Origin: Hemerocallis citrina
Lineage: Eukaryota > Streptophyta > Magnoliopsida > Asparagales > Asphodelaceae
Direction: 5' to 3'
Assembly (NCBI GenBank): GCA_017893485.1
Contig: CM030363.1
Span: 176,175,744-176,239,743, forward strand
Length of the DNA: 64,000 nt
Shown: positions 45,822-56,149 of the stretch, in pieces
How the letters are laid out: each line of letters starts with the position of its first letter
Numbering within the stretch: the first letter of the stretch is position 1
Translations under genes and position numbers: made by a program
The notes under the pieces: model-generated
The model's database searches: none
What the model was told of the DNA's origin: nothing
Seen by the model: the letters and a program-made list of their open reading frames with translations, nothing else

Positions 45822-46445
45822 CTGTTACCATATTGTTATATTCAAAGTTAGCATATCAGAATTAAATGCTCTTTGAAAATAATTACAGTATAAGAAATCA
45901 GTGACCAAGTGCATTTCTTAATAACATCAAACCAGATCCAAATAAGCTACAAAATTGAATGAGCATGATTTCTTTCAAAACCTATGAGAACTTAGAACAA
46001 AGTCTATAAGCTACAAAAGCCTACAAGTCCAATCTTTACATGAGAATGAGCATCAAAATTAGAATTCAACTAAAATTATAACTAACCCATAACAAATTTT
46101 AACTAACCCATAAAAACTTAGAATTCAGTTGGCCATCAAAATAGAAAATTTAACTAACCCATCAAGATTGAATTTAGCTGAAATTTTAACTAACCCATAA
46201 GAAATTGGACTGACCCATTAGAGGAGGGGAGGATGAGGAGGTAGCGCCATCGAGGTGAGGTGGTGGCTGCAGGAGGCAGGGCGTCAGGTAAGGGTCCAGT
46301 GGAGGTAGAGAGGTGCGAGAGAGAGGAGGGTCGGGAAGGGAGGAGAGAGTGAGAGAGGAGGGGGGCTTCGGGATCGATGTGAGAGAGAGAGAGAGAGGGG
46401 TCGGGAAGAGAGAGACACAGAGAGAGGGGGCGTTTGAATTTCTGG

Positions 46446-46446
<1 letters not shown>

Positions 46447-46491
<45 letters not shown>
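46447..46491. repeat. (GA)n microsatellite
   Basis: A 45-bp GA run in a purine-rich zone (46260-46500) that yields Ser/Leu-rich shadow frames. Confidence 0.95.
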
Positions 46492-46497
<6 letters not shown>

Positions 46498-46508
46498 GAA
46501 TTTGAGTT

Positions 46509-47429
46509 TTGGGTTTGAAATTTTGGGAGGAAAAATATGTTTTGGGAGGTTGAATCTGAGCCTTTGATTTTGGGGGAAATTGAAGGAGAGCCACTTGATA
46601 GCTTTCTTTGTATTTTATTATATAGATAACAAATCAAGCGAGCAAAGCAGTTATTTTTCTCGCAAGTAAATGGACACACTAAATTACTCTTTGAGATCGA
46701 ACAATGACGTACTTATTTTCTAAACAAATAAATAAAATAAAGGGACTAATGTGTCACCCTAGTCAAGTCAAGACTAGCGGATTGTTCAAAAATTATATCC
46801 TGGTCCTCTAAAAATAGAAATCCAGACCATTCGCTATGATCAAGGATCTAAGTCCAATAAATTGTCCACTCCACTGCCCCCTCCCTCCTCACCTGAAACT
46901 TTTCGCCTATGGCCACCACCACATCGTAGACCACCACACATGCCTCTCCCAAGCCTAGCCTACCCCCCTTCTCCTCCAACTTACAACTTTCTTCTTCTTC
47001 TTCTTCTTCTTCTTCTTCAACCCATCCTGCAAACAAACAACTGGCCATTTTATTTAGTTAATCAGATTTCTCTCTATAATACTCTGAATGAACTTTCTGG
47101 AAACGGAAAAATGTTGGGATGTAGGGGCCTAAGAAAGAATTCAGCCACCCCAACCCGATCCCTCAATGTCACTCCCCCTCACCATCGCCACGCGACCACC
47201 AGTACCACCAACAATGAAGCACAAGGAATCATCGATGCTCACCCTCCCCACGGAGGGGCAAAGAAGAGCTCAGAACATTGCCACTCAGAGATCGGCGATA
47301 AACCATCATGTAAATCTTGATACATATCTCATCTTTTTAAAAACATTTTCTTTCTAATTTCTCATATAATGAGTCTCAATTCATCAAATGTAGTGGTGCA
47401 GTCATCGGCTAAAAACCCAATTTTTTCAA
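46509..47429. repeat. Segmental duplication, copy 1
   Basis: It is nearly identical to 50734-51677 over about 920 bp. It spans the 5' tip of Helitron II, a CTT microsatellite, a small open frame and the left tip of Tourist T4. A plus-strand frame (46862-47320, 152 residues) has no known domain. Part of it (MLGCRGLRKN...) is also open in copy 2, but I see no evidence that it is a gene. Confidence 0.85.
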
Positions 47430-48984
47430 CCCCCCCCCCCCCCCCCCCCCCCGCGCGAATTTTTTGCCCTACTAGGCCACTTTTTGATAGTATTTGCGTT
47501 TTTAGGCCAGGTCCCAAACTATTAGTGTTCGTGGGCTAGCCTCTGCCACGTCAGCAGCGGCCGCTATTGGGAATAGCGGCCTCTTCATAGAAACCAATTT
47601 TGTGTCCCCACACTTGGCTGTGTACAAAGGGGATCAGGAAATGAAAAGGTCGCTATTGGCACTAGCGACCTCTTCTAACTGAGGTCGCTAGTGGCAATCG
47701 CAACCTCAGATGGGCCCCCGAATGCTTCTAATTATGAGTCTTGGATGTTTATACTAAGGTCGCGATTACCAATCGCGAATACAGTTATGATAGGTCGCGA
47801 TTGACATTAGCGATTATGCTATTTGCCAAATCAGCTTATCCTCTGTGATGTTTATACTAAGGTCGCGATTACCAATCGAGACCACAGGTATGATAGGTCG
47901 CGATTGACATTAGCGATTATGCTGTTTGCCAAATCAGCTTATGTGAATGTGACTCATAATAGCCTACCACTGTGGTCGCTATTGGGAATAGCGACCTCAG
48001 TTGGAGGAGGTCGCTAGTGGCATTAGCGACATTCTTTACACATACTCAGCCCAATCCCCCCGTACTCTACCAAGTGTGGGAGTGCAAATTTGGTGGATAT
48101 GAAGAGGCCGCTATTCCCAATAGCGGCCGCTGCTGATGTGGCAGTGGCTAGCCCACGAACGCTAATAGATTGGGACCTGGCCTAAAAACGCAAATACTAT
48201 CAAAAAGTGGCCTAGTACGGCAAAAAATCCCCCCCCCCCCCCCCCCAAAAAAAAAATAGTGTTGTAGTCGTTGGCTAAATATCAAAATTTTGGGTTTGAG
48301 GGGAACAATGTTTGGCTATATTTTGGAGAAGATATAGGAATTCGGAAAATATAGCTGACGAACGATGATCTTTCGTCCATTCATTAAAAAAAAGAATCGG
48401 ACGAAAGATCATCTTTCGTCGCTTCTTTTTTTTATAAAATATATCGGACGGGAAATGATTGCCCGTCCGATCATTTTTTTAATATAAAAAAAATTGGTCC
48501 GGAAATCATTTCCCGTCCCAGCAATAAAATCCGAAATTAAGATGAGGAAATTTTATGAAATTAAGCCTATATAATTTTTATACATACACAATTAGGATTT
48601 AATCAGGATTTAAGATTAAATTAATATTTAATTAGGACTAAATTAAGAGTTTAATTAGGAGTTAATTTGGAAAAAAAACTCATGGATGGGAAATGATTTC
48701 CCGTCTGTGCTTAAAATTTTTTTTATTTAAAATCCTCAGACCGGAAATGATTTTCCGTTCCTTGATTTTTTATTTTAAAAAAAACAATGGACAGGAAATC
48801 ATTCCTCGTCTGACACATTTTTAAAACGATTCTTTTTTTGTAGGACGAGACATGATCTATCGCCCGTCGATTTTTTAACATCAAAACCCAAATTTAAGGT
48901 TAAAATGACTACAACTCAAACCCAAAATTCATATTCCCATATGCCAAATACCCAAAATTTGAGATTGAACGACTACAGATGCTC
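47391..48984. mobile_element. Tourist-like element T4, interrupted, palindrome-rich
   Basis: The right end CGACTACAGATGCTC is followed by TAA (48985-48987). The left end is degenerate (TAG then GGTGCAGTCATCGGC). The sequence after the foldback insertion (48260) again reads TGTAGTCGTTGGC, so two nested copies are possible. Between 48350 and 48860 about eight palindromes of type GGACGGGAAATGATTTCCC follow each other, with cores GAAATGATTTC, GAAAGATCATCTTTC and others. The thioredoxin upstream copy near 22600 lacks this element. Confidence 0.7.
47458..48228. mobile_element. Foldback (MULE-like) element in a poly-C tract
   Basis: Inverted ends of about 135 bp: TTTTTTGCC(C/G)TACTAGG at 47460 and its complement at 48205-48226. 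C-runs of 23 and 18 bases lie on the same strand on both sides (47430-47452, 48229-48246), consistent with a target duplication inside a C tract. Each arm ends in a palindrome GGCCGCTATTGGGAATAGCG. Inside are palindromes TCGCTATTGGGAATAGCGA, TCGCTATTGGCACTAGCGA and a tandem duplication of about 100 bp (47755-47940) with GGTCGCGATTACCAATCG. No coding region. Confidence 0.8.
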
Positions 48985-48987
48985 TAA

Positions 48988-49207
48988 GGTGGCCTATTCA
49001 AACCTCCATTAATATCTTGTGTAATTGAAATTTAATTAGTTCCTAAATTTACTCTCTAATAGAAAATAAATACTCAAAAAACAACAATTTAAGAGCCTTC
49101 TTAATTGCATGATATTTAAAGCAATAATCATAATGCACGTGCTCTATGCGTGACGTCCATCCATTCGTATCTATCCCTCAAAAGTCAAAACGGTTCCAAC
49201 TAAGATA
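48988..49207 (+). repeat. Second copy of the thioredoxin upstream sequence (empty site)
   Basis: GGCCTATTCAAACC(T/C)CCATTAA, then GTAATTGAAATT, then GCAATAATCATAAT and CGTGCTCTA(T/C)GCGTGACGTC follow in the same order as at 22608-22633, 22968-22979 and 25646-25815. Helitron III and the LINE are missing exactly at their proposed ends. Similarity stops at GGTTCCAACTAAGAT, before the TATA box, so no second gene is implied. Confidence 0.85.
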
Positions 49208-49229
49208 GATTTTTTAATAACAACAATAT

Positions 49230-49760
49230 ACCTTTTTTTGAAACTATTTGCAAATAGAGGACACTTGCCAAACTTATTACGCTCGGAATTCAACAACTAA
49301 ATTTGCAATTCCTAACTGCGAGCTTAGTTATTTCGTGCTCTTCGTGGGGACACGACGAGTGTAGTTTAGTTTTCTTTTTAGAAACACATTGTTCTCAACG
49401 ACAAGTTAGTTCACAATTTTCAAACAAGACTTGTCGTTCCCAACGACGATGTGCTTTATATTAGACTCGCTATTGGGAACGACGACTATACAATTTTTGA
49501 AATTTCATAGAAAGCGAAACTCTCTGTTAGACTTGATGAATTTTGGAAAACAAACTTCATAGAAGAGCTCGCTATTGGGAACATCGACTGTACAATTTTT
49601 TATTCACAAAGAGTGATACTCTCTGTTGGACTTGGATAATTTTTTAACAAAAGCTCCATAGAAAAGCTCACTGTTGGGAAATGAACTAAACTCGCTGTTG
49701 GGAACAACGAATTTGGTATAAACTGTGCGCTGCTCCCAACAGCTAGCCCAGTACAATTTC
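49230..49760. mobile_element. Degenerate foldback DNA with CTCGCTATTGGGAAC words
   Basis: CTCGCTATTGGGAACGACGA, CTCGCTGTTGGGAACAACGA and AACGACGATGTG-type half sites recur 6-7 times, in both orientations, with AT-rich spacers (TACAATTTTT, AACTCTCTGTT). The style is the same as the foldback element at 47.5-48.2 kb but the word differs. Clear terminal repeats were not found. Confidence 0.5.
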
Positions 49761-50073
49761 CAACTTCAAACACAGCTTCAGACAACAAAATCCATATATG
49801 AAAACAAACAAATTCGAACTTCAAACATCTAATGTGCTCCAACATCACAAAAAATATATAAAAATAAATAATCATCATCACAACATCACAAACATACACT
49901 ATGTTAACACAATTTATATGAACAACGTCACAAGGTACATCAACAAAAACTCAAAAAATTTAACCAAAGCTACAAAAATTAAACTGGCGTATATCTATCG
50001 GTCTTCTTTCTCTTTCAGACCGCAATCATTTTGTGCTTCTTTGGAGATGGGGTTTTTTGTGTTACCTGGGATC

Positions 50074-50371
50074 TGAGAAGCTCGTCGTCATAAGGTATTA
50101 TCTGTTGTTCGTGCCCTTGCACCTCATCATACGGTTGCCACTCTTCTTCGGGTTCCAGCGACGTAGTGGTAGGAGGCGTAGCAACACAATAACTTGTGTG
50201 TTGTGATATAAAAGGAATTGAATGTGGGGCCCTCACCCATCGCATCAAAAGATTGCCTACACGGTGCAAGAATCTAGTGTGCGAACTCTTTCATAGCATT
50301 GGTCACATTGGAGGCGGTACTCGACAACCGTTGAGCAGCACTTCTTGCAATCTCCCATGCATTTTCCGCCT
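50074..50371 (-). pseudogene. Unrecognised exon next to foldback DNA
   Basis: On the minus strand an acceptor TTTGTAG precedes a frame AENAWEIARSAAQRLSSTAS, then a stop or frameshift, then a frame with YCVATPPTTTSLEPEEEWQP and IIPYDDELLRSQ ending at a donor CAG/GTAACA (50073). It may be the 3' part of a transposon gene linked to the adjacent foldback DNA, but I cannot name the family. Broken. Confidence 0.35.
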
Positions 50372-50404
50372 ACAAATTAGAATGTGTTATATAAATATTT
50401 GTGT

Positions 50405-50700
50405 GTGATACGAACTAACTATATGATATAAACAAAGATAAATTAGATGATTTTTTTTAATACTAATTTGGAAGAATTTTTTTGTGATACGAACTCTGTT
50501 TGTGATACTATAAACAATGGCAAAAAATTATTATATGATATGAACTATAAACAATGGAACTAATTATATGATACGAAATTGTAAATAAAACTAACTATAT
50601 GATACAAACTATAAACAATGGAAAAAATTTAAGATATATGGAAATATAATCATGTGAGATACACACTATCATATAAAGATAAATGCATCATATAATTATT
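50405..50700. repeat. AT-rich cryptic repeats
   Basis: The words TATATGATA(C/T)GAAC and ACTATAAACAATGGAA recur with irregular spacing. Non-coding. Confidence 0.5.
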
Positions 50701-50733
50701 ATACTTTCTTACCATGGTTGCCAAGGTCTTCAT

Positions 50734-51677
50734 TTGGGTTTGAAATTTTGGGAGGAAAAATATGTTTTGGGAGGTTGAATCTGAGCCTTTGATTTTGGGG
50801 GAAATTGAAGGAGAGCACTTGATAGCTTTCTTTGTATTTTATTATATAGATAACAAATCAAGCGAGCAAAGCAGTTATTTTTCTCGCAAGTAAATGGACA
50901 CACTAAATTACTCTTTGAGATCGGAAAATGACGTACTTAATTTCTAAACAAATAAATAAAATAAAGGGACTAATGTGTCACTCTAGTCAAGTCAAGACTA
51001 GCTGATTGTTCAAAAATTATATCCTGGTCCTCTAAAAATAGAAATCCAGACCATTCGCTATGATCAAGGATCTAAGTCCAATAAATTGTCCACACCACTG
51101 CCCCCTCCCTCCTCCTCACCTGAAACTTTTCGCCTACTGCCACCACCACACCGTAAACCACCACACATGCCTCTCCCATGCCTAGCCTACCCCCCCTTCT
51201 CCTCCAACTTACAACTTTCTTCTTCTTCTTCTTCTTCTTCTTCTTCTTCTTCTTCTTCAACCCATCATGCAAACAAACAACTGGCCATTTTATTTAGTTA
51301 ATCAGATTTCTCTCTATAATACTCTTAATGAACTTTCTGGAAACGGAAAAATGTTGGGATGCAGGGGCCTAAGAAAGAATTTAGCCACCCCAACCCGATC
51401 CCTCAATGTCACTCCCCATCACCATCGCCACACGACCACCAGTACCACCAACATTGAAGCACAAGGAATCATCGACGCTCACCCTCCCCTCGGAGGAGCA
51501 AAGAAGAGCTCAGAACATTGCCACTTAGAGATCGGGGATAAACCATTATGTAAATCTTGATACATATCTCATCTTTTTAAAACATTTTCTTTCTAATTTC
51601 TCATATAATGAGTCTCAATTCATCAAATGTAGTGGATGTAGTGGTGCAGTCATCGGCTAAAAACCCAATTTTTTCAA
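50734..51677. repeat. Segmental duplication, copy 2
   Basis: A direct-orientation copy of 46509-47429. Differences include a longer CTT tract (51220-51257) and an additional GTAGTGGAT near 51640. Unlike copy 1 it continues into AACCTAATTCATTATATCC, not into a C tract, so the Tourist remnant is cut there. Confidence 0.85.
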
Positions 51678-51738
51678 AACCTAATTCATTATATCCCATT
51701 ATTATTTGTTTATCTATTTATTTTGATTGATCCCAATC

Positions 51739-51740
<2 letters not shown>

Positions 51741-51790
<50 letters not shown>

Positions 51791-51838
51791 TTCTTTTTAA
51801 GAAATTCGGATCCAATTTTTTGTTGAGTAAAACTCATA

Positions 51839-51879
<41 letters not shown>

Positions 51880-51880
51880 C
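51741..51880. repeat. (TTA)n microsatellites
   Basis: Two TTA/ATT runs (51741-51790 and 51839-51878) with short spacer, and shorter runs at 51914 and 51984. Confidence 0.95.
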
Positions 51881-51999
51881 TTAAACGCAATGTAAGCCCA
51901 AACCAGTTCAATCTTATTATTATTATTATGATTTTTTTCCTGATTGTTTATTGATTTGTGAATCTCATAGATCTTATTCATCTTTTATTATTATTATTT

Positions 52000-52755
52000 A
52001 TTATTAAGAAGCCCATAACTCTAAGCCCAAAATCCATGCAAAAATAACAGCCAACACCCCCACTCATCTATCAGAATCGAATCCCCACTATTTTCTCCTA
52101 ACCCACATTCCCTAATCTTCATTATCTTCTCTAACTAATTCCCCACTAAATCCTAATCTCTCCACTAACAGCATAAAACTCCACATCCCCCGCTAATCTA
52201 AATCCTAACTACTTACCCCTAATCTCTCCACTAACCTAACTTAATCATCCTCCTCACCTTCTCTCTCCTTGACTGTTTCCCCTTCTTCTCGAAACCCAGC
52301 ACCCCAAGCCTCTCCGTTGCGCCCATCCCGATGCCTCATCTCCACTGCAAACTCTGATCAACTCCATCCCTCAGCGCTCCTAGCCAGTGCCTGCATGCCG
52401 AACAGCCACCGACCCCTCGCCGAACACCACAAAATCGATCTTCACCACCATCACCGACTGCAACCAGACGCCATTGCCGAACCACACCACCGCTCGACAC
52501 ACTTCGTGCCTACCTCTCGCCTCCACCACCGTGACTCCCCCGACTGCAGCCACTGCCCTCGCACCTGTCCCCAATCGCTGCCGTCTCCTCCACCACCTCA
52601 CCACTACCTTGCTGCCACCACCATACAACCCACCCTGTCAGCACCCCGCACTCCACCGTCGCTGCCATTTTCACCGTTGCACCTCACAACCGCCATTGCA
52701 GCCGGCACCTCGACCCCCGACTGCCACCATCGACAGTCACCGCAACAACCGAAGC
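52000..52755. other. C-rich stretch left of the Gypsy element
   Basis: C/A-rich on the plus strand and open in two frames (52269-52760), giving Pro/His/Ser/Thr-rich peptides without a domain. Composition alone can explain the open frames. It may be a 5' gene part or an LTR fragment cut by the Gypsy insertion at 52756. Confidence 0.35.
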
Positions 52756-55700
52756 TGTAATACCCTAGTTCTTTATTTTTAATTAAATGAAGGTTTGTGA
52801 ATTTTACGTGTATTGCACGTACTAGTTCATGTGCATTTTTCTATAAAATTATTTATTTTGTAGCATGAATAAACATTTTCCTATCTCTTTTTTTATATTT
52901 TTGAAAGCCTAATTAAATTCTAAAAAGCCTAATTGTTTATTTTTAAGCCCATCTTAATTAATTGATTATTTTTTTTAGTTATCCCATGGAGTTTTAGCCC
53001 ACTAATTGAAAGGCCACTAGTTTATTTCTCTTTTAAATAACATAATTTGTAGTGTAGATCATTTTTTAGACAATTAATTAATTTATCATGTACAATTAGT
53101 AGTTAGGAGTGCTACATTTGGCACATGCATGCACTAGAGTGTGCATTGTGCACTCTTCTACCTAGGCCGGATGGAGTCAAAGGAGAGTGGGAGAGTGGCT
53201 TGGTGGATAGGTGGTTACTTGCTCATGGGTGGTTGCTACAACTTCCCAATGTATCATAGCCATTTATCTACAACCATCTAATGCAATCCTAGCCCTCCAT
53301 TTCACTCAAAAATTATTATAAATACCCCCCTGTATGCATATAATACACTAAAAATTTTGTAAAGAAAAGAAAGAAAGAAAATACATAAGAGAGTAAAAAG
53401 ACTGAGAGAAAGTTAGAAAAAGATTGAGAGTGTTCTAGATTGTGTGTGTTCATTTCCTTGGAGGCCGACCATTGCTTTGGAGGGAAGTGTAGGCTCGGGT
53501 TCACTAGTGTAAGGAGGAGGAGACAAATCTTGGTGGCTCAAACTCTGAGGAGAAGGACCGTTCGTGTGTTCAAGGAGATTCTAGGAGTTTTTGTGGTGTT
53601 TTCTTCAAATAGGTGGGTGTTTTTCTATACTTCAAATCTTAGACACCATGCTAGGGATTTTTGATAAATGAGACTGCTAAAAGAACTAATAAGATAACCA
53701 CCTGTTGGCTCTAAAAAGGACTTGGTAGATGATTGAGTAAATACTTGATGAATTGCATGCTATTTGTTATAAATCATGTTCAATGTAGTAAAATTTTCTT
53801 ATTGCTATGAAAATGTGAAATTAGAACCATGTTAATTGTAGGAAAATGCTTATGAATGGTTAGTAGATGAAATTATTAATTTTTGTGCTTATTGAACCTT
53901 TGTGACACTAGTTCAAGGAATGCAACTATGTCTATGAGTATTGTGGATAAAAGAGGGGGAAACAAGAATTAATAATTCTTTAATAAAGTTATAATGCAAA
54001 ACTTTGGTAGAGGGTTTGCTAAATTGAAATTTTGCAATTGTAGGCATAGAATGCAAATTAGAGTGAAAAATACATGTTTTAATGTCAAAAAAAAATGCTT
54101 TTTAAAACACTGCTTTGTTAATTAAATATAAACCCAGTATTCTGGAATTTTTTATGGCTTTATGTGAAGAAGAAACAAAGTTATGAGCTTTTGAAAAATG
54201 AAATATTTTTAATAAACAGAGACTCGAAATAAACCTATTTTAATCTAATCCTATATCAAGTTAGACACTATAGTCATATTGGTTATAGGGGGGCGCCAGT
54301 TGCGTTACTGTAGCTATGCGGTATCCCTTGTGTGTGGGTTCGAGTCTCGGCAGAGGCTTTTTACTTTTAAAATTTGATTTTTCCCAAATTCCGAGAACAG
54401 AACTCAAACCCCAATTAACTTCCCTTTATAACAGTTGGGCACTCTATCCCTTTTGGCTAGCGCATGGGGTTGGTTTCGGTTACTGTGCACCTTGGCTGTG
54501 TGTGTGCAGGTTCGAAACTGGCTAAGGCCAAAAAAATTTGGAAATTTCCTTTTTTTTAATATACACTTGATATATTTTTGAGTTTTAAAATATAATAAAT
54601 ACTAAGAAAAATATTATAACTGAAAATACATAGACTTCATAAAAATATATTTTTTAATATGTGGTCCTCTAAATGAGAAATAAGAGAGAAAAAAAATTAA
54701 GAGTGAAGAATTCATCTTAGTTTTGATCTTTTTGAAATTCTAAAACAAAGTAATGAAAATTTTGAATATAGAAAGAATTGAAAAGAGATTAATTGAGATT
54801 TTTTCACTCATAATTGTTGAGTAGAACTAAATGAGAAATTGAGTATGCAAGTTGTGCATGGAAATATGAGAAAAATAGAACTTGTCGAAATGTGCAATTT
54901 GTGTGAACAAATATGTTTTCTTCTATGAATATGAAAAGAGGACTTAGACTAGAATCTTAGCTATAACTCTACGTCGGCAAGAATGAAAAATATGGAAAAG
55001 AGGATTTTGATATTTTGACAAAGTTTTAGGTTGTTGATAATGATCGATGTTGAAAACACCGATGTAGGAGTAATGCCAGATTCTAGAATATTGACAGTCA
55101 ATTATACATAAGGATTAGATACATAGTGAAGATGTGATGAACGTAAGAGAAAAACATGAGTATGAGGGCCATTAGATTGGCGGCGTGAGAGTATTCACAA
55201 GATGTCCCATAATGCGTCATGATTAGGGCGTGGATACTACTCCAGAGTACCATCCCGGTGGCGACACTTATAGGGTGAACTAATGACTACGGGTGGTGTC
55301 ATGTCTATGGTAGGAGGAGAATTGACCACAGGATGCCTGCATGATGAGTCATGTATCAGTGCATGGGGTTCACTCTAGGGTGCCTAGACGTGGGCTCGTA
55401 ACTCATGGAATACCTAGGATACTTACCGTAGTTACAGTAGTAGATTAAGTCATGGCGATAGATTGAACCCTACAAGATGAAGAACTGTTAAGGGCTTGGC
55501 CTCGGACCTATGTAGTATAGGCTGCATAGACTCTGAATAAGTGCGCATTAGTGTCATATAATGTAAACAACTGCATTAAGGACTAAGTGCGCAGCACATC
55601 ACGACATTAATAGGATAGTCCCTCTGTAGCTTTATCTGTGATCAAGTTTGTGGTTTGTTTAAGTATTGAAAATCGTTATACTGTTCGGCATAGCGAGGAT

Positions 55701-55990
55701 GGCCGTGTATAATATTTCGTCAGTTGTAAGCAACTGACGTGCCCACAGTTTTCTGTGCAGGATAAAGTGCTTGGCAAGATTAAAGTATACATGCTGCTTA
55801 AAGATTGATTCAAATGTTGTATATTTTATTCATGTAATTATTGTATAATTGCTTCCGCTGTATAAATGTAATTGTAAATATAACTCTGATGTAACAAAAG
55901 TTTTTATTTTCTTGTAAAATTGTACGAAGAGAAGTGTAAAGATCCTGTGGAACTTCGAATTCAGTCTGTTTTGAAATTCAGGGTGTTACA
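52756..55990 (+). repeat. 5' LTR of the Gypsy element (3.2 kb)
   Basis: A long LTR with AT-rich U3, a short poly-C site, a CA-free coding-poor middle and two tRNA-like modules near 54.3-54.5 kb. It matches the 3' LTR with few differences by eye, so insertion was fairly recent. Confidence 0.9.
54454..54530 (+). other. tRNA-like module (A/B box) inside the LTR
   Basis: TGGCTAGCGCATGGGG (A-box-like) is followed 55 bp later by GGTTCGAAAC (B-box-like). A second B-box-like site, GGTTCGAGTC (54337-54346) after TAGCTATGCGG, lies 120 bp upstream. Together they resemble RNA polymerase III internal promoters of tRNAs or SINEs. Both recur in the 3' LTR (62814-62823 and 62931-62995). No complete tRNA cloverleaf was found. 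Confidence 0.45.
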
Positions 55991-55993
55991 GAG

Positions 55994-56006
55994 TGGTATC
56001 ATAGCC
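55994..56006 (+). other. Gypsy primer-binding site
   Basis: TGGTATCATAGCC, close to the initiator-Met complement TGGTATCAGAGC, four bases after the 5' LTR. Confidence 0.85.
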
Positions 56007-56149
56007 ACGCTTCCAAGTAGTACAAATTTATAAGGAACGACACCCTAGAAGTGGACATTAGAGCGTGTGTTGAGTCTAGAGATATAAATGTAAGTCACTT
56101 ACATTTGTGTTGCTCTATAATTTATGCTTCTTCTTCTCCTTTCTCTAAG

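Larger units (their letters stand above)
39096..46624 (-). mobile_element. Helitron II, antisense, about 7.5 kb, non-autonomous
   Basis: On the minus strand the 3' end has the hairpin ACGTGCCGTAGGCACGT (39111-39127) and ends CTAG followed by T, almost identical to the end of Helitron I. A 5' end TCTATATAATAAAATAC after an A lies at 46624. Both outer flanks contain AAATCAAGCGAGCAAA (39068-39083 and 46627-46642), which helps frame the element but is not typical of Helitrons. Inside: a solo LTR, half a Tourist element and a proteasome-like exon, but no Rep/helicase. Boundaries are inferred, the 3' one more securely. Confidence 0.5.

Noticed and set aside
46862..47320. A 152-residue frame in the duplicated segment as a novel gene
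   Set aside because: The second copy has lost the continuous frame because of the CTT tract, and there is no domain or intron evidence.
52269..52782. Pro/His/Ser-rich overlapping frames as a novel protein
   Set aside because: Two frames are open at once in a C-rich stretch, a sign of composition and not of coding.
54337..54346. A functional tRNA gene around the GGTTCGAGTC word
   Set aside because: No cloverleaf stems or acceptor stem could be formed; only isolated box-like sites are supported.
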